64,000 nucleotides of DNA from Pseudonocardia sp. TRM90224 (GCF_021245725.1 NZ_JAJGSX010000005.1:186001-250000), one strand, 5' to 3'; shown: positions 27,307-36,252, counted from the first letter of the stretch. Numbers and translations are program-made. The notes: generated from the sequence alone by a model not told the origin.

Positions 27307-28254
27307 TCAGCTGAGGACGGCCTCGCGGGCGAGTTGGGCCGCGCCCACGACGGCGGCGGCCTCGCCGAGCTGGGCGGTGCGGATGCGGGCCAGTGGGCGC
27401 CGGCCGGCGCCGGTGACGGTGGCGGCGTAGTGCTCGCGGGCCTCGTCGAGGAACAGCGGCGCCGAGGCGGAGACCCCGCCGCCGATGACGACGAGCTCGG
27501 GGTCGAACACGTCGGCGACGAGCGCGAGCCCCTCCCCCAGCCATCTGGCGAGATCGGCGATCGCGGCGGCGGCGATCGGGTCGCCCTGCGTCGCGGCGGC
27601 GGCGACCCGCCGCCCGGTGACGCGCCCGTGGTCGCCCGCAACGAGCCTGCGCAGCACCGGGGACCGGCCGGGGTCGCGGGCGAGCAGCTCGACGGCGGTG
27701 GTCGCCAGCGCGGTGCCGCTGCAGTACCGCTCCCAGCAGCCGTTCTTGCCGCACGCGCACGGTCGCCCGTCCGGGACGACCCGCAGGTGCCCCAGCTCGG
27801 GGGCGACGCCGAACGCACCGCGGTACAGCTCCCCGTCCAGCAGCAACGCCGAGCCGATGCCGGTGCCGATCGCGATGAAGACGGAGGTCCCGGCGCCGGA
27901 CGCGGCGCCGTAGTGCCGCTCCGCGAGCGCCGCGGCGTTGGCGTCGTGCTCGACGACGACGGGCAAGCCGACCCGCTCGGCGATGCGGTCGGCGACCGGT
28001 GCGTCCCGCCACGAGAGGTGCGGCGCGAAGCGGACCCCACGCCGGTCGGGCGTGATGAACCCGGCGAGCGCGAGCCCCGCGGCCCGCACGCGGTGCTGCC
28101 CGGCCAGCTCCTTCACGACCCGCGCGACGGCGGTCTCCAACGCGTTCACGCTGCGAGGGGTGGGGGTGTTCGCGGTGTCGAGCACGTTCCCGTCCACGTC
28201 GACGACGCCTGCGCGGACGCTGGTGCCGCCGACGTCGACGCCGATGGTCAGCAC
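27307..28254 (-). CDS. ROK family sugar kinase (glucokinase-like)
   Basis: 315 residues. N-terminal ATP-binding IGVDVGGTSVRAGVVD, the sugar-site EHDANAAALAE, FIAIGTGIGSALLLDGELYR and the zinc motif ELGHLRVVPDGRPCACGKNG-CWE with three Cys. Complete for catalysis, so a glucose-type kinase is likely; ROK repressors have an N-terminal HTH that is absent here. Last gene of a minus-strand operon, starting 7 bases after the CxxC gene stop. The role with ArsA/SRPBCC neighbours is not obvious. Confidence 0.88.
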   Translation of the reverse strand: MLTIGVDVGGTSVRAGVVDVDGNVLDTANTPTPRSVNALETAVARVVKELAGQHRVRAAGLALAGFITPDRRGVRFAPHLSWRDAPVADRIAERVGLPVVVEHDANAAALAERHYGAASGAGTSVFIAIGTGIGSALLLDGELYRGAFGVAPELGHLRVVPDGRPCACGKNGCWERYCSGTALATTAVELLARDPGRSPVLRRLVAGDHGRVTGRRVAAAATQGDPIAAAAIADLARWLGEGLALVADVFDPELVVIGGGVSASAPLFLDEAREHYAATVTGAGRRPLARIRTAQLGEAAAVVGAAQLAREAVLS

Positions 28255-28261
28255 GATGGGC

Positions 28262-28636
28262 TCACCGGCGCTCGACGTGGATGTACTGGACGGTCCGTCC
28301 GTTTGGCCGAGCCGTCGACGCTGCGGCGGGCTCGGACACCGGGCCGGGCGCTGCCGGGGTGCCTTCTTCCAGCGCCGCCCGCAGCACGGTGATCATCCCG
28401 GACGCCTGCTCGGCCAGCCGGACTCCCAGCTCGGAACGCTCCCCGCGCAACGCCGCGATCACCGCGCACACCGGGCACGAGGCGCAGGCCGCGGGCGGGG
28501 TGCCGGGGACGGGTTCGGCGCGCAGGTCGTCGAGCAGCGGGCCCAGCCGGTCGAGCGCTGTGAGCACAACGGTGCGCAGCTCCGCGGCGAGCCCGGGATG
28601 CCCCTCGCACGCCTCCTGCTCCTGGGCGGTCGTCAT
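28262..28636 (-). CDS. Small cysteine-cluster protein next to the ArsA-like ATPase
   Basis: 124 residues. Helical N-terminal half (AAELRTVVLTALDRLGPLLD), then CASCPVCAVIAALRG, a cluster of three Cys that could bind metal, and a disordered tail ending in TVQYIHVER. I do not recognise a named function. ATG 28636 overlaps the ArsA-like stop by 4 bases (ATGA), so the two are made together and probably act together. Confidence 0.7.
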   Translation of the reverse strand: MTTAQEQEACEGHPGLAAELRTVVLTALDRLGPLLDDLRAEPVPGTPPAACASCPVCAVIAALRGERSELGVRLAEQASGMITVLRAALEEGTPAAPGPVSEPAAASTARPNGRTVQYIHVERR

Positions 28637-29841
28637 CGGGACCACACCGCGGGGTCGGGGGTGAAGACGACGCACAGGTCGTCGTCCTCGAGCCGCGCGC
28701 CGGTGACTGCGCAGCGGCGCAGGACGGCCGGCAGCGCGATCATGCGGCGGACCGGCCCGACGCCGATCGCGAGCTCGTCGCCGACCCTGGCCAGCTCCAG
28801 CGGCCCGTCCTCGGCCCCCGGCAGCGGCATGACCAGCTCGAACTCGGACTCCATCGACGTCCCGTTGCCCGCCGTGCGGCGCACCTCGAACAGCGGCCTG
28901 CCGCGCTCCCCCGCCGCGGCGGGGTCGTCGTCGCCGTAGAGCGAGCCGGCGATCTCCAGCAGCGCGGGGATGCCGATCGGCTCCGCTGCCGTGTGCGCCG
29001 CGGTGCGCAGCGGCGGGCCGGCCAGCTCTGCGAGCACCGCCTGCTGCTCGGTGTGCCGCTCGCGCAGCCACCGCGCAGCCGGCCCGCGCAACGAGGGCGG
29101 CGGACCGGGCAGGACCCGGTTGGCGATCATCCCGTCGACGCGCAGGCCGTGCAGCGCGAGCGCCGTGAGCGTGCGGCGGGTCTCGGCCGCCACCACCCGC
29201 TCCGGGGTCAGCACCAGCCGGATCGACGTGCGCGTGTGGTCGCCGAGCATCTCGCGCAGACCTGTGAGCTGCTCCGCGAGGCCGTCCAGCGCGTCGATCG
29301 TCTTCTCCCACGCCGGCTCGGCGCCGCGGGACAGCCCGGCCAGCAGCCCGCGCACAGCGCGTCGGTGGGCCGGGAAGAGCCGTTCGAGGTAGCCCGAGAT
29401 CGCCTCGGGGAGGCCGAGCAGGCGCAGCGTCTCGGCGGTGGGGCCGCAGTCGACGACGACCACCTCCCACAGCCCGCTCTCCGCGACCCTGCGCACCTCG
29501 CCGAGCGCCAGCAGGTCGTCGACGCCGGGCAGCACCGTCAGCTCGTCGGCGACCACCTCGTCCACCCCGGCGCCGGCGAGCAGCGTTCGCAGGTGGCCCT
29601 GCAGCTGCGCCCACGCCCCGTCGACGAGCACCCTGGTGTCGATGTGCGCCGCGAAGAAGCCCGGTTCGAGCTCGACGGGCTCCCCGGTCAGGTCCGCGGC
29701 CAGCGCATCTCCGAGGGAGTGCGCGGGGTCGGTCGAGACGACGAGCACCTTGCGTCCCGAGCGGGCCAGGTGCGCGGCCGTCGCCGCGGCAAGCGTCGTC
29801 TTCCCGACGCCTCCCTTGCCGGTGAACAGCACGACACGCAC
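28633..29841 (-). CDS. ArsA/GET3-like ATPase (Rv2184c-like)
   Basis: 402 residues. Walker A GKGGVGKTTLAA at about 8-19, STDPAHSLGDAL (switch), VVVVDCGPTAETLRLLGLP and the ArsA signature region around LERLFP. The metal-binding Cys of true arsenite pumps are not seen, so it is better viewed as a GET3-like protein-handling or unknown ATPase. GTG 29841 follows TAATCT (plus-strand 29850-29855) by 8 bases. The C-terminal ~100 residues are β-rich and look like an HSP20-type domain. Syntenic with Rv2184c, whose partner is unknown. Confidence 0.83.
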   Translation of the reverse strand: MRVVLFTGKGGVGKTTLAAATAAHLARSGRKVLVVSTDPAHSLGDALAADLTGEPVELEPGFFAAHIDTRVLVDGAWAQLQGHLRTLLAGAGVDEVVADELTVLPGVDDLLALGEVRRVAESGLWEVVVVDCGPTAETLRLLGLPEAISGYLERLFPAHRRAVRGLLAGLSRGAEPAWEKTIDALDGLAEQLTGLREMLGDHTRTSIRLVLTPERVVAAETRRTLTALALHGLRVDGMIANRVLPGPPPSLRGPAARWLRERHTEQQAVLAELAGPPLRTAAHTAAEPIGIPALLEIAGSLYGDDDPAAAGERGRPLFEVRRTAGNGTSMESEFELVMPLPGAEDGPLELARVGDELAIGVGPVRRMIALPAVLRRCAVTGARLEDDDLCVVFTPDPAVWSR

Positions 29842-29889
29842 GGTGGGGGAGATTAGCTCCCCGACCTGAGCGGCAGTGATACGGCCTGC

Positions 29890-30330
29890 TCAGGCCTTGC
29901 TCTCGACCCTGCGCTTGAGCCCCTTGAGCGCCGTGTCGATGATCACCTTCTCGGCCTTCCGCCGCAGCATGCCGATCATCGGGATGTTCAGGGCGACCGC
30001 GAGCGTGTAGGTCACCGTCGTGCCGTCCCCCGTCGACTCCAGCTGGTACGAGCCGTCCTGCGCCTTCTGCATCTGGCCCTTCACGAGCGTCCAGCTCACG
30101 AGCGTGCCGCCCGGGGCCCAGGTGTAGTCGAGCGTGTAGGTGTCCTTGATCGGGCCGGCGTCCATCGTGAAGCGCACCCGCTCGGGCTGCCCGGACGGGT
30201 GGCTGGCCAGCACCTCGGCGCTCGTGACCTGCTCCGCCCACGTCGGGTACGCGGCGAAGTCGGCGATCACCGCCATCACCCGCTCGGGCGGGGCGGCGAT
30301 GGTGATCGAGGAAGTCGTCGCGTCGGCCAT
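29890..30330 (-). CDS. SRPBCC/START-like protein (Rv2185c-like)
   Basis: 146 residues. The start SSITIAAPPERVMAVIADFAA is the common SRPBCC opening; later VSWTLVKGQMQKAQDGSYQL and a long final helix (MLRRKAEKVIIDTALKGLKR) complete a helix-grip fold that binds hydrophobic ligands. ATG 30330 lies 7 bases after TAACCT (plus-strand 30338-30343). The ligand may be a polyketide or lipid; not determinable here. Precedes the ArsA-like gene. Confidence 0.85.
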   Translation of the reverse strand: MADATTSSITIAAPPERVMAVIADFAAYPTWAEQVTSAEVLASHPSGQPERVRFTMDAGPIKDTYTLDYTWAPGGTLVSWTLVKGQMQKAQDGSYQLESTGDGTTVTYTLAVALNIPMIGMLRRKAEKVIIDTALKGLKRRVESKA

Positions 30331-30359
30331 GGCGGGGAGGTTACCGGGGAGTTGTCCGG

Positions 30360-31148
30360 TCACCAGCGCAGGACGTAGGGCGTGGCCGTCGCGCGGAAGT
30401 GGCCGACGTTCACACATTCGGTGTGGCCGACCCGCATCCGCCGCGCGAGCGGCTGGTGCACGTGCCCGAAGAGCGCGGCGCGCGGGCGGTCGCGCCGGAT
30501 CACGTCGAGCAGCGCTGCCGACGCCGACTCCGGCTTGCGCGACATCACGTCGTACGCCAGCTCCGGCACGGCGGGCGGCACGTGGCTGCACAGCACGTCG
30601 ACGTCCTCCAAGGCGTGCGCAGCGGCTGCGAACTCCTCGAACCGCCGCAGGTAGGGTCGCCACGGACCGGCACGACGGGGCTCGAAGCCCACCGGCAGCG
30701 GCGCGCCGCCGACGAACCCGAACCGCAGCCCGCCGATCGTCACCACCGAGTTGTCGGCGAGCACGACACCGTCGCCCGCGAACTCCGGCCACAGCTCGGC
30801 GGCGTCGACGTTGCCGGCGATCGCGTACGTCGGTGCGGGCAGCACGGCGAACATCTCGGCGTACTGCGCGCGCACGGCCTCCTCGACGACGGCCGCGGGG
30901 TCGGCGAAGCGCGACCATGCCTTCTCGGCGAACGCCATCAGCTCACCGGGCCGTCCCGAGGCGCGCAACCTGCCGAAATGTGCGCTCGTCTCGGGGCCGA
31001 GGACCGTACCGAGGATCCCGCGGTTGGGGTCGGCGTAGTCGACGAAGTCGACCAGATCGCCGAGCACGACCAGTGCGTCGGCGCCCTCGCCGGCCTTGGC
31101 CAGCGCGTCGACGTTGCCGTGCACGTCGGACACCACGTGCACGCGCAT
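30360..31148 (-). CDS. Calcineurin-like metallophosphoesterase
   Basis: 262 residues. Metal motifs in order: SDVHGN (D-x-H), LGDLVDF (GD), AIAGNVD (GN-D in place of GNHD), CSHVPPA (SHxP) and LFGHVHQP (GHTH-like). Active phosphoesterase fold is expected; substrate unknown. ATG 31148 is 7 bases after TAGCGT (plus-strand 31156-31161), and the hexamer overlaps the upstream gene's stop codon, so this gene may have its own promoter inside the operon. Confidence 0.85.
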   Translation of the reverse strand: MRVHVVSDVHGNVDALAKAGEGADALVVLGDLVDFVDYADPNRGILGTVLGPETSAHFGRLRASGRPGELMAFAEKAWSRFADPAAVVEEAVRAQYAEMFAVLPAPTYAIAGNVDAAELWPEFAGDGVVLADNSVVTIGGLRFGFVGGAPLPVGFEPRRAGPWRPYLRRFEEFAAAAHALEDVDVLCSHVPPAVPELAYDVMSRKPESASAALLDVIRRDRPRAALFGHVHQPLARRMRVGHTECVNVGHFRATATPYVLRW

Positions 31149-31158
31149 GATTGCGACG

Positions 31159-31587
31159 CTACCGAACGCGTGCCGGGTTCGCCGCCGGCGCCCGGGCCGG
31201 CGGCGGCTCACCCGGCGCGCGTCCTGCTTCGAGGCGGAGCTTGTACGCGAGCGCGATCGACTTCGCGGCGCGCTGGCGCCTGCGCGACTCCGCCGCAGCC
31301 CTGCGCGGCGGCGCGGGAGCGGGCGCGCCATCGGGGCCGGGCGGGTCGGCACGCAGGAAGTAGTGCAGCACCGTCCCGTCCAGCACCGGCTCCAGCCAGA
31401 CCTCCATGCTGCCGACGAGCGCGCCCGTGACCGTCCAGCGCATGCCCTCCACCCCGCGGTCGGTGACGACCTCCAGCTGCAGGTCCGGCCAGAGTCGGCG
31501 CCAGTTGTGCGGCTGGGCGAACTCCGCGGCCAGCACGTCGGGCGGCACGGTCAGGAAGGTCTCGTCGACGACGTCAATCGACGGCAT
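31159..31587 (-). CDS. SRPBCC-like protein with basic tail
   Basis: 142 residues from ATG 31587 (ATG 31599 is possible). IDVVDETFLTVPPDVLAAEF and WPDLQLEVVTDRGVEGMRW match the ligand-binding SRPBCC fold; a ~45-residue Arg/Ala/Pro-rich tail (AESRRRQRAAKSIALAYK) follows and could contact nucleic acid or lipid headgroups. Second SRPBCC protein of this operon, separated from the first by the phosphoesterase gene. Divergent from fadD. Confidence 0.75.
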   Translation of the reverse strand: MPSIDVVDETFLTVPPDVLAAEFAQPHNWRRLWPDLQLEVVTDRGVEGMRWTVTGALVGSMEVWLEPVLDGTVLHYFLRADPPGPDGAPAPAPPRRAAAESRRRQRAAKSIALAYKLRLEAGRAPGEPPPARAPAANPARVR

Positions 31588-31714
31588 GCGCGCCAGCATG
31601 CCGGACGGAGTTCCAGACGGACGAATCCGGCACCGTCCGGACCTGCCCTCCCTCCCCTACCAAAGGGTAAGTTCGCTCGGAACAACAGCCAGTGCCGGCC
31701 AGGAGGTCACGTCC

Positions 31715-33538
31715 GTGCGCGAGTACAGCGTTCCCGCAACCGTCCGTGTCGGCGACGAGGAGAACCTCGCCGACGCGGTCTACGTCAACGCCGATGAGCG
31801 CGGTTCGGCCGTCGCCTATCGGCGCCGCGGCGCGGACGGCGTGTGGTCGGAGATCACGGCCAAGGAGTTCGCGGACGACGTCACCGCGGTGGCCCGCGGC
31901 CTGATCGCGGCCGGTGTCGCGGCCGGCGACCGGGTCGCGCTGCTTTCGCGCACGCGCTATGAGTGGACGCTCGTCGACTACGCGATCTCCGCCGTCGGCG
32001 CCGTCACCGTCCCGATCTACGAGACGTCGTCGGCCGAGCAGATCCGCTGGATCCTCTCCGACTCCGGCGCGGTCGGCGCCGTCGTGGAGTCGGCGAAGCA
32101 CACCTCGCTGGTCGAGAGCGTGCGGGCGGACCTCGGCGAGCTCAAGAGCGTGTGGCAGATCGAGCCGACCGGCGAGGGCGAAGGCGCGATCGCCCAGCTG
32201 ACGGCGCTCGGGGCGGACACGCCCACCGAGGAGGTGCACGCGCGGCGCAAGGCCGTGCGCGCCGACGACCTCGCCACCCTGATCTACACCTCGGGCACGA
32301 CGGGCCGGCCGAAGGGCTGCGAGCTCACCCACCGCAACCTCGTCGCCGAGGTCAAGACGGTCACCGACGTGTTCCCGGAGCTGCTCACCGAGGGCGGTTC
32401 GGTGCTGCTGTTCCTCCCGCTGGCGCACGTGTTCGGCAAGGCGATCCAGTGCGGCGCCACCTACTCCCGCACCGTCATCGGGCACACCGCCGACGTGTCC
32501 GACCTGGTCGGGGACCTCGCGGTGTTCAAGCCGACGTTCCTGCTCGCCGTGCCGCGGGTGTTCGAGAAGGTCTACAACAGCGCCCGCCAGCGTGCGCACA
32601 ACGACGGCAAGGGCTCGATCTTCGACGCGGCCGCCGAGACGGCGATCGCGTGGAGCAAGGCGAAGGACACCGGCGGCGCCGGCCTGCTGCTCTCCCTCAA
32701 GCACACGCTCTTCGACAAGCTGGTCTACAGCAAGCTGCGCGCCGCGGTCGGCGGCAACGTCGTCGGGGCGGTCTCGGGCAGCGCGCCGCTCGGCGACCGG
32801 CTCGGGCACTTCTTCCGCGGCGTCGGGCTGCCGGTGCTGGAGGGCTACGGGCTCACCGAGACCTCCGCCGGAATCACCGTCAACACGCTCGGCGCGCAGC
32901 GCGTCGGCAGCGTCGGGCGGCCGGTGCCCGGGCACTCGGTCCGGATCGCCGACGACGGCGAGATCATGTTGAAGGGCCCGATCGTCTTCCGCGGTTACTG
33001 GAAGAACGAGACCGCGACCGCGGAGGCCGTCGAGGACGGCTGGTTCCACAGCGGCGACATCGGCGAGCTGGACGACGCCGGGTTCCTGACGATCACCGGC
33101 CGCAAGAAGGAGCTCATCGTCACCGCGGGCGGCAAGAACGTCGCGCCCGCCGTGCTGGAGGACCGGCTGCGGGCGCACCCGCTCATCAGCCAGTGCATGG
33201 TGGTGGGCGACGCCAAGCCGTTCATCGCCGCGCTGGTCACGATCGACGGCGAGGCGCTGCCCGGCTGGCTGGAGCGCAACGGGAAGCCGGCCGACACCCC
33301 GGTCGACCAGCTCGTCGACGATGCCGAGCTGCGCGCCGAGATCGCGTCGGCCGTCGACGACGCCAACCTCGCGGTGTCCCGGGCGGAGCAGATCCGCGAG
33401 TTCCGGATCCTGCCGGTCGACTTCACCGAGGCCGGCGGCGAGATGACCCCGACGATGAAGGTCAAGCGTGCCGTCGTGGCGTCGAAGTACGCCGACGACA
33501 TCGCCGGCATCTACTCGGGCGTCAAGCAGAAGGCTTAG
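31715..33538 (+). CDS. fadD15: Long-chain fatty-acid--CoA ligase (FadD15-like)
   Basis: 607 residues. AMP-binding P-loop LIYTSGTTGRPKGCE, the A5 motif EGYGLTETSAG, A7 SGDIGELDDAGFLTITGRKK (split by loop) and C-terminal Lys region KELIVTAGGKNVAPA. It adenylates fatty acids and makes acyl-CoA at the membrane. AGGAGG at 31701-31706 fits GTG 31715. Syntenic with fadD15 (Rv2187). A double family B repeat follows its stop. Confidence 0.92.
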   Translation: MREYSVPATVRVGDEENLADAVYVNADERGSAVAYRRRGADGVWSEITAKEFADDVTAVARGLIAAGVAAGDRVALLSRTRYEWTLVDYAISAVGAVTVPIYETSSAEQIRWILSDSGAVGAVVESAKHTSLVESVRADLGELKSVWQIEPTGEGEGAIAQLTALGADTPTEEVHARRKAVRADDLATLIYTSGTTGRPKGCELTHRNLVAEVKTVTDVFPELLTEGGSVLLFLPLAHVFGKAIQCGATYSRTVIGHTADVSDLVGDLAVFKPTFLLAVPRVFEKVYNSARQRAHNDGKGSIFDAAAETAIAWSKAKDTGGAGLLLSLKHTLFDKLVYSKLRAAVGGNVVGAVSGSAPLGDRLGHFFRGVGLPVLEGYGLTETSAGITVNTLGAQRVGSVGRPVPGHSVRIADDGEIMLKGPIVFRGYWKNETATAEAVEDGWFHSGDIGELDDAGFLTITGRKKELIVTAGGKNVAPAVLEDRLRAHPLISQCMVVGDAKPFIAALVTIDGEALPGWLERNGKPADTPVDQLVDDAELRAEIASAVDDANLAVSRAEQIREFRILPVDFTEAGGEMTPTMKVKRAVVASKYADDIAGIYSGVKQKA

Positions 33539-33560
33539 CCGCTACACCCCGTAGAACGTC

Positions 33561-33618
33561 CCCACCGTTTTGCCAACCCGCACACCCAAAACCCCGTGCA
33601 AGTTGGCAAAACGGTGGG
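33561..33618. repeat. Family B palindrome, copy B3a
   Basis: Arms CCCACCGTTTTGCCAAC (33561-33577) and GTTGGCAAAACGGTGGG (33602-33618) around a loop. The inner stem differs from other copies (AACCC... replaces GCGCGCC...), but both sides changed together. Placed head-to-tail with B3b in the fadD/pimB convergent gap. Confidence 0.8.
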
Positions 33619-33619
33619 C

Positions 33620-33688
33620 AACTTCCCCACCGTTTTGGGTGGATGCGCGCCCCACAGGCGCGCAAGTGCACAAAACGGTGGGGAAGTT
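33620..33688. repeat. Family B palindrome, copy B3b
   Basis: Arms AACTTCCCCACCGTTTTG (33620-33637) and CAAAACGGTGGGGAAGTT (33671-33688), inner GCGCGCC/GGCGCGC stem. Only one base separates it from B3a, so the junction holds a tandem pair. Confidence 0.85.
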
Positions 33689-33697
33689 CGGGGGGCG

Positions 33698-34852
33698 TCA
33701 GGCCGCGACGGGTTGTGGGCTCGTGAGGAGCTCGTGCAGGCGGTCGGCGCGTTCGGGGACCGTCCAGTCCTGCAGCATCCACGCGCGGCCGCGCGCACCC
33801 ATGGCACCGGCGGCGTCGGGGTCGCGCAGCAGCCCGACGAGCGTCGCGGCCAGCTGCGTGACGTCGCGGCCGCCGACGACGTAGCCGGTGCGGGTGTCGC
33901 GCCAGGTGCGCACGGTCTCCGGCGCCCCGCCGGAATCGCCGACGACGACGGGGAGACCGGTGGCGGCCGCCTCCAGCGCGGCGATGCCGAGGCCCTCGAC
34001 GTCGAGGCCCTTGCCGCGGGTGCGGCACGGCATGGCGAACACATCACCTACGGCGTGGTGCGCCGGTAGCTCGGCATCGGGCACGGCGCCGGTGAACACG
34101 ACGGCGTCGGCCACCCCGTACTGCCATGCGAGCTCGACGAGCCGGCGGCGGTGGGGCCCGTCGCCCACCAGCAGCAACCGCGTGCCCGGCACCCGCGTCC
34201 GTACCCGCGGCAACGCCTCGACCAGCGTGTCCTGCCCCTTGCGCGGCACCAGCCGGGAGACGCAGGTGATCACCGGTGCGGAGCCGAGGTGGTAGCGGCG
34301 GCGCAGGTCGTCGCGCGCGGCCGGGTCGGGGCGGAAGACGTCGGCGTCGACGCCCGGCGGGAGGTGCTCGAGCGCGGCCAGCGGCCCGAACGCGCTGGCC
34401 ACCCGCTTGCGGGTGTAGCGGGAGACGAACGTGACGACGTCGGCGTCGTGGCCGATCCGGCGCAGCGCGTGGCGCGCCCCCGGCACCATCGACCAGCCCA
34501 CCTCGTGGCCGTGCGCGCTCGCGACGACCCGCTCGACGCCGGCCGTGCGGCGCAGCTGCGGGCCGAGCAGGGCGAGCGGGGCGGACGCGCCGAACCAGAC
34601 CGTCCGGGCGCCGTGCTCACGGGCCAGCGCGGCGGCTGTGCTCGCCACTGAGGGCGTCGGCACCATCAGGGACGTCGGGTGCCGGTGCACCGGGTACGGC
34701 AGCGTGGCGTCGAACTCAGCGGCGCCGGGCCAGGCCGGGGCGTAGACGGCCAGCTCGCCCGCGGGGAGCCGGTCGGCGAGTGCCTTCAAGTAGGTCTGGA
34801 TGCCACCGGAGCGTGGCGGGAAGTCGTTCGTGATTAGGAGCGTGCGTGGCAC
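33698..34852 (-). CDS. pimB: GT4 glycosyltransferase PimB'-like (phosphatidylinositol mannoside synthesis)
   Basis: 384 residues. GT-B fold, family 4: N-terminal LLITNDFPPRSGGIQTYLK, GHEVGWSMVPG, donor-site VSRLVPRKGQDTLVEAL and the EX7E region EGLGIAALEAAATGLP. In mycobacteria the syntenic Rv2188c adds the second mannose to phosphatidylinositol from GDP-mannose. GTG 34852 follows TAACGT (plus-strand 34859-34864) by 6 bases. Faces fadD across two family B repeats. Confidence 0.88.
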   Translation of the reverse strand: MPRTLLITNDFPPRSGGIQTYLKALADRLPAGELAVYAPAWPGAAEFDATLPYPVHRHPTSLMVPTPSVASTAAALAREHGARTVWFGASAPLALLGPQLRRTAGVERVVASAHGHEVGWSMVPGARHALRRIGHDADVVTFVSRYTRKRVASAFGPLAALEHLPPGVDADVFRPDPAARDDLRRRYHLGSAPVITCVSRLVPRKGQDTLVEALPRVRTRVPGTRLLLVGDGPHRRRLVELAWQYGVADAVVFTGAVPDAELPAHHAVGDVFAMPCRTRGKGLDVEGLGIAALEAAATGLPVVVGDSGGAPETVRTWRDTRTGYVVGGRDVTQLAATLVGLLRDPDAAGAMGARGRAWMLQDWTVPERADRLHELLTSPQPVAA

Positions 34853-34884
34853 CCGAGGACGTTATCGTCCCGTTCGGAAGGATC

Positions 34885-34918
34885 GGGCGGCGGCCGATCA
34901 TGTGGCCGGCCGCCGCCC
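34885..34918. terminator. Strong hairpin between ripC-like and pimB genes
   Basis: GGGCGGCGGCCG (34885-34896) pairs perfectly with CGGCCGCCGCCC (34907-34918), 10-base loop. Lies 27 bases after the NlpC/P60 stop and upstream of pimB on the same strand, so it should stop the upstream transcript. Confidence 0.75.
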
Positions 34919-34944
34919 AGTCCCGGGGAGCGGACGAGGTCCGG

Positions 34945-36036
34945 TTACAAGCGTCGGGCGCCCGTGAACGCCGACTGCGAGACGGTGCGGTAGCCGACGG
35001 TGCCGCCGGTCTGCGGAGCGTCGAGCATCTTGCCTTCGCCGGCGTAGATGCCGACGTGGCTGACGGGTGAGTAGTAGAAGACCAGGTCACCGACCTGCAG
35101 CTCGTCGAACGAGACCGACTGGCCCACGTTGGCCTGCTGCGAGCTCGACCGGGGCAGGGTCACGCCGACCCTCTTGAACGCCCACGACGTGAGCCCCGAG
35201 CAGTCGAAGCTGTCGGGCCCGGTGTCGCCCCACCCGTAGGGCTTGCCCATCTGCGAGATCGCCGCCTGGAGCGCCTTGGCGCCCACCCCGCTGCCGGTGA
35301 TGGGGCCGGACGGGCCGGCCTCGCCACCCTTGCGGTCGCGGCGCTCCTGCGGGGTGAGGCGTGCGAGCAGCTTCTCCGCCTCGTCGATGCGGATCTCGGC
35401 GTCCTTCTTGCGCGCGGCGAGGTCGTTCTCCGCCCGGTCGGCCTCGTCGGCGGCGGCCTGGGCGCGCTCGGCGGCGGAGTCGGCCTCGGAACGGGCCCGG
35501 CCGGTGGCGTCGACCCGCTCGACGAGCTGGTCGAGCGCGGCGCGGTAGTCGGACGCGATGGACTCCAGCGCCGACATCTGGTCGAGGAACTCCTGCGGGT
35601 TGTCGCTCGCCAGCAGCGCGTTGAACTGGTCGAGGTTGCCGCTCTCGAACGTCGAAGCGGCGACGACGTCGACCTGCTTGCGGTACGTCTCCTCCTCGGC
35701 CTGCGCCGATTCGAGCGCCACCTTGGCGGGCTCGACGGCCTCGCGGAGGCGCTTCAGCTCGTCCGTGCGTGCGTCGAGGGTGTCCTTGGCCGCGTGCCAC
35801 TGCTCGGTGAGCGCCTCGGCCTCCTTCTGGACGGTCTCGAGCTGCTTCTTCGCCTCGCTGGCGTTGCCGGGGGGCGGCGGCTGGGCCAGCGCGGGACCCG
35901 CACCGGCGACCATGACGAGGATCGCGACGATCGCGAGAGCGCCTGTCGGGACCACGCGCCGGATCGACCGGCCGAATCCGGACGGGGTACGCCGCAGCGA
36001 CACCACGCGAACGGTGCTCCCTTCATCCGCCCGCAC
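34945..36036 (-). CDS. ripC: NlpC/P60 peptidoglycan endopeptidase (RipC/Rv2190c-like)
   Basis: 363 residues. Signal peptide (VPTGALAIVAILVMVAGAGPALA), a long coiled-coil region at about 55-225 (EAKKQLETVQKEAEALTEQW, then EADSAAERAQAAADEADRAE) and a C-terminal NlpC/P60 domain with catalytic Cys in DSFDCSGLTSWAF and His in SHVGIYAGEGK. It cleaves stem peptides during division; the coiled coil is the site for FtsEX-type activation in homologues. GTG 36006 preceded by GAAGGGAG 10 bases upstream is a plausible alternative start. 216 bases upstream show no recognisable riboswitch. Confidence 0.9.
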   Translation of the reverse strand: MRADEGSTVRVVSLRRTPSGFGRSIRRVVPTGALAIVAILVMVAGAGPALAQPPPPGNASEAKKQLETVQKEAEALTEQWHAAKDTLDARTDELKRLREAVEPAKVALESAQAEEETYRKQVDVVAASTFESGNLDQFNALLASDNPQEFLDQMSALESIASDYRAALDQLVERVDATGRARSEADSAAERAQAAADEADRAENDLAARKKDAEIRIDEAEKLLARLTPQERRDRKGGEAGPSGPITGSGVGAKALQAAISQMGKPYGWGDTGPDSFDCSGLTSWAFKRVGVTLPRSSSQQANVGQSVSFDELQVGDLVFYYSPVSHVGIYAGEGKMLDAPQTGGTVGYRTVSQSAFTGARRL

Positions 36037-36252
36037 GTTCCCCGATCAGCGCAGTACGTGCTTCGAACGGGGGAGCGCACGGTGACCTTGCGTCGCCATC
36101 CGCGTTCGAATGGCTGACCTGGCGCAAGGTCTCGCGGAGATTACGGAGGAGCGCTGGGCTCGTCCAACTCGCCCCTCCCCCGGCGCGCCGCGGGTCCGAC
36201 GTCACCCACACGACACGCGAACAACCGCCCGTAGTTCTATGACGCCGTTATC

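Noticed and set aside
36037..36252. ydaO-type c-di-AMP riboswitch upstream of the NlpC/P60 gene
   Set aside because: Such switches precede cell-wall hydrolase genes in actinobacteria, but the conserved GAAUC and GGGGUGAAUC-type blocks are not present in order; only a GGGGAAC fragment occurs.
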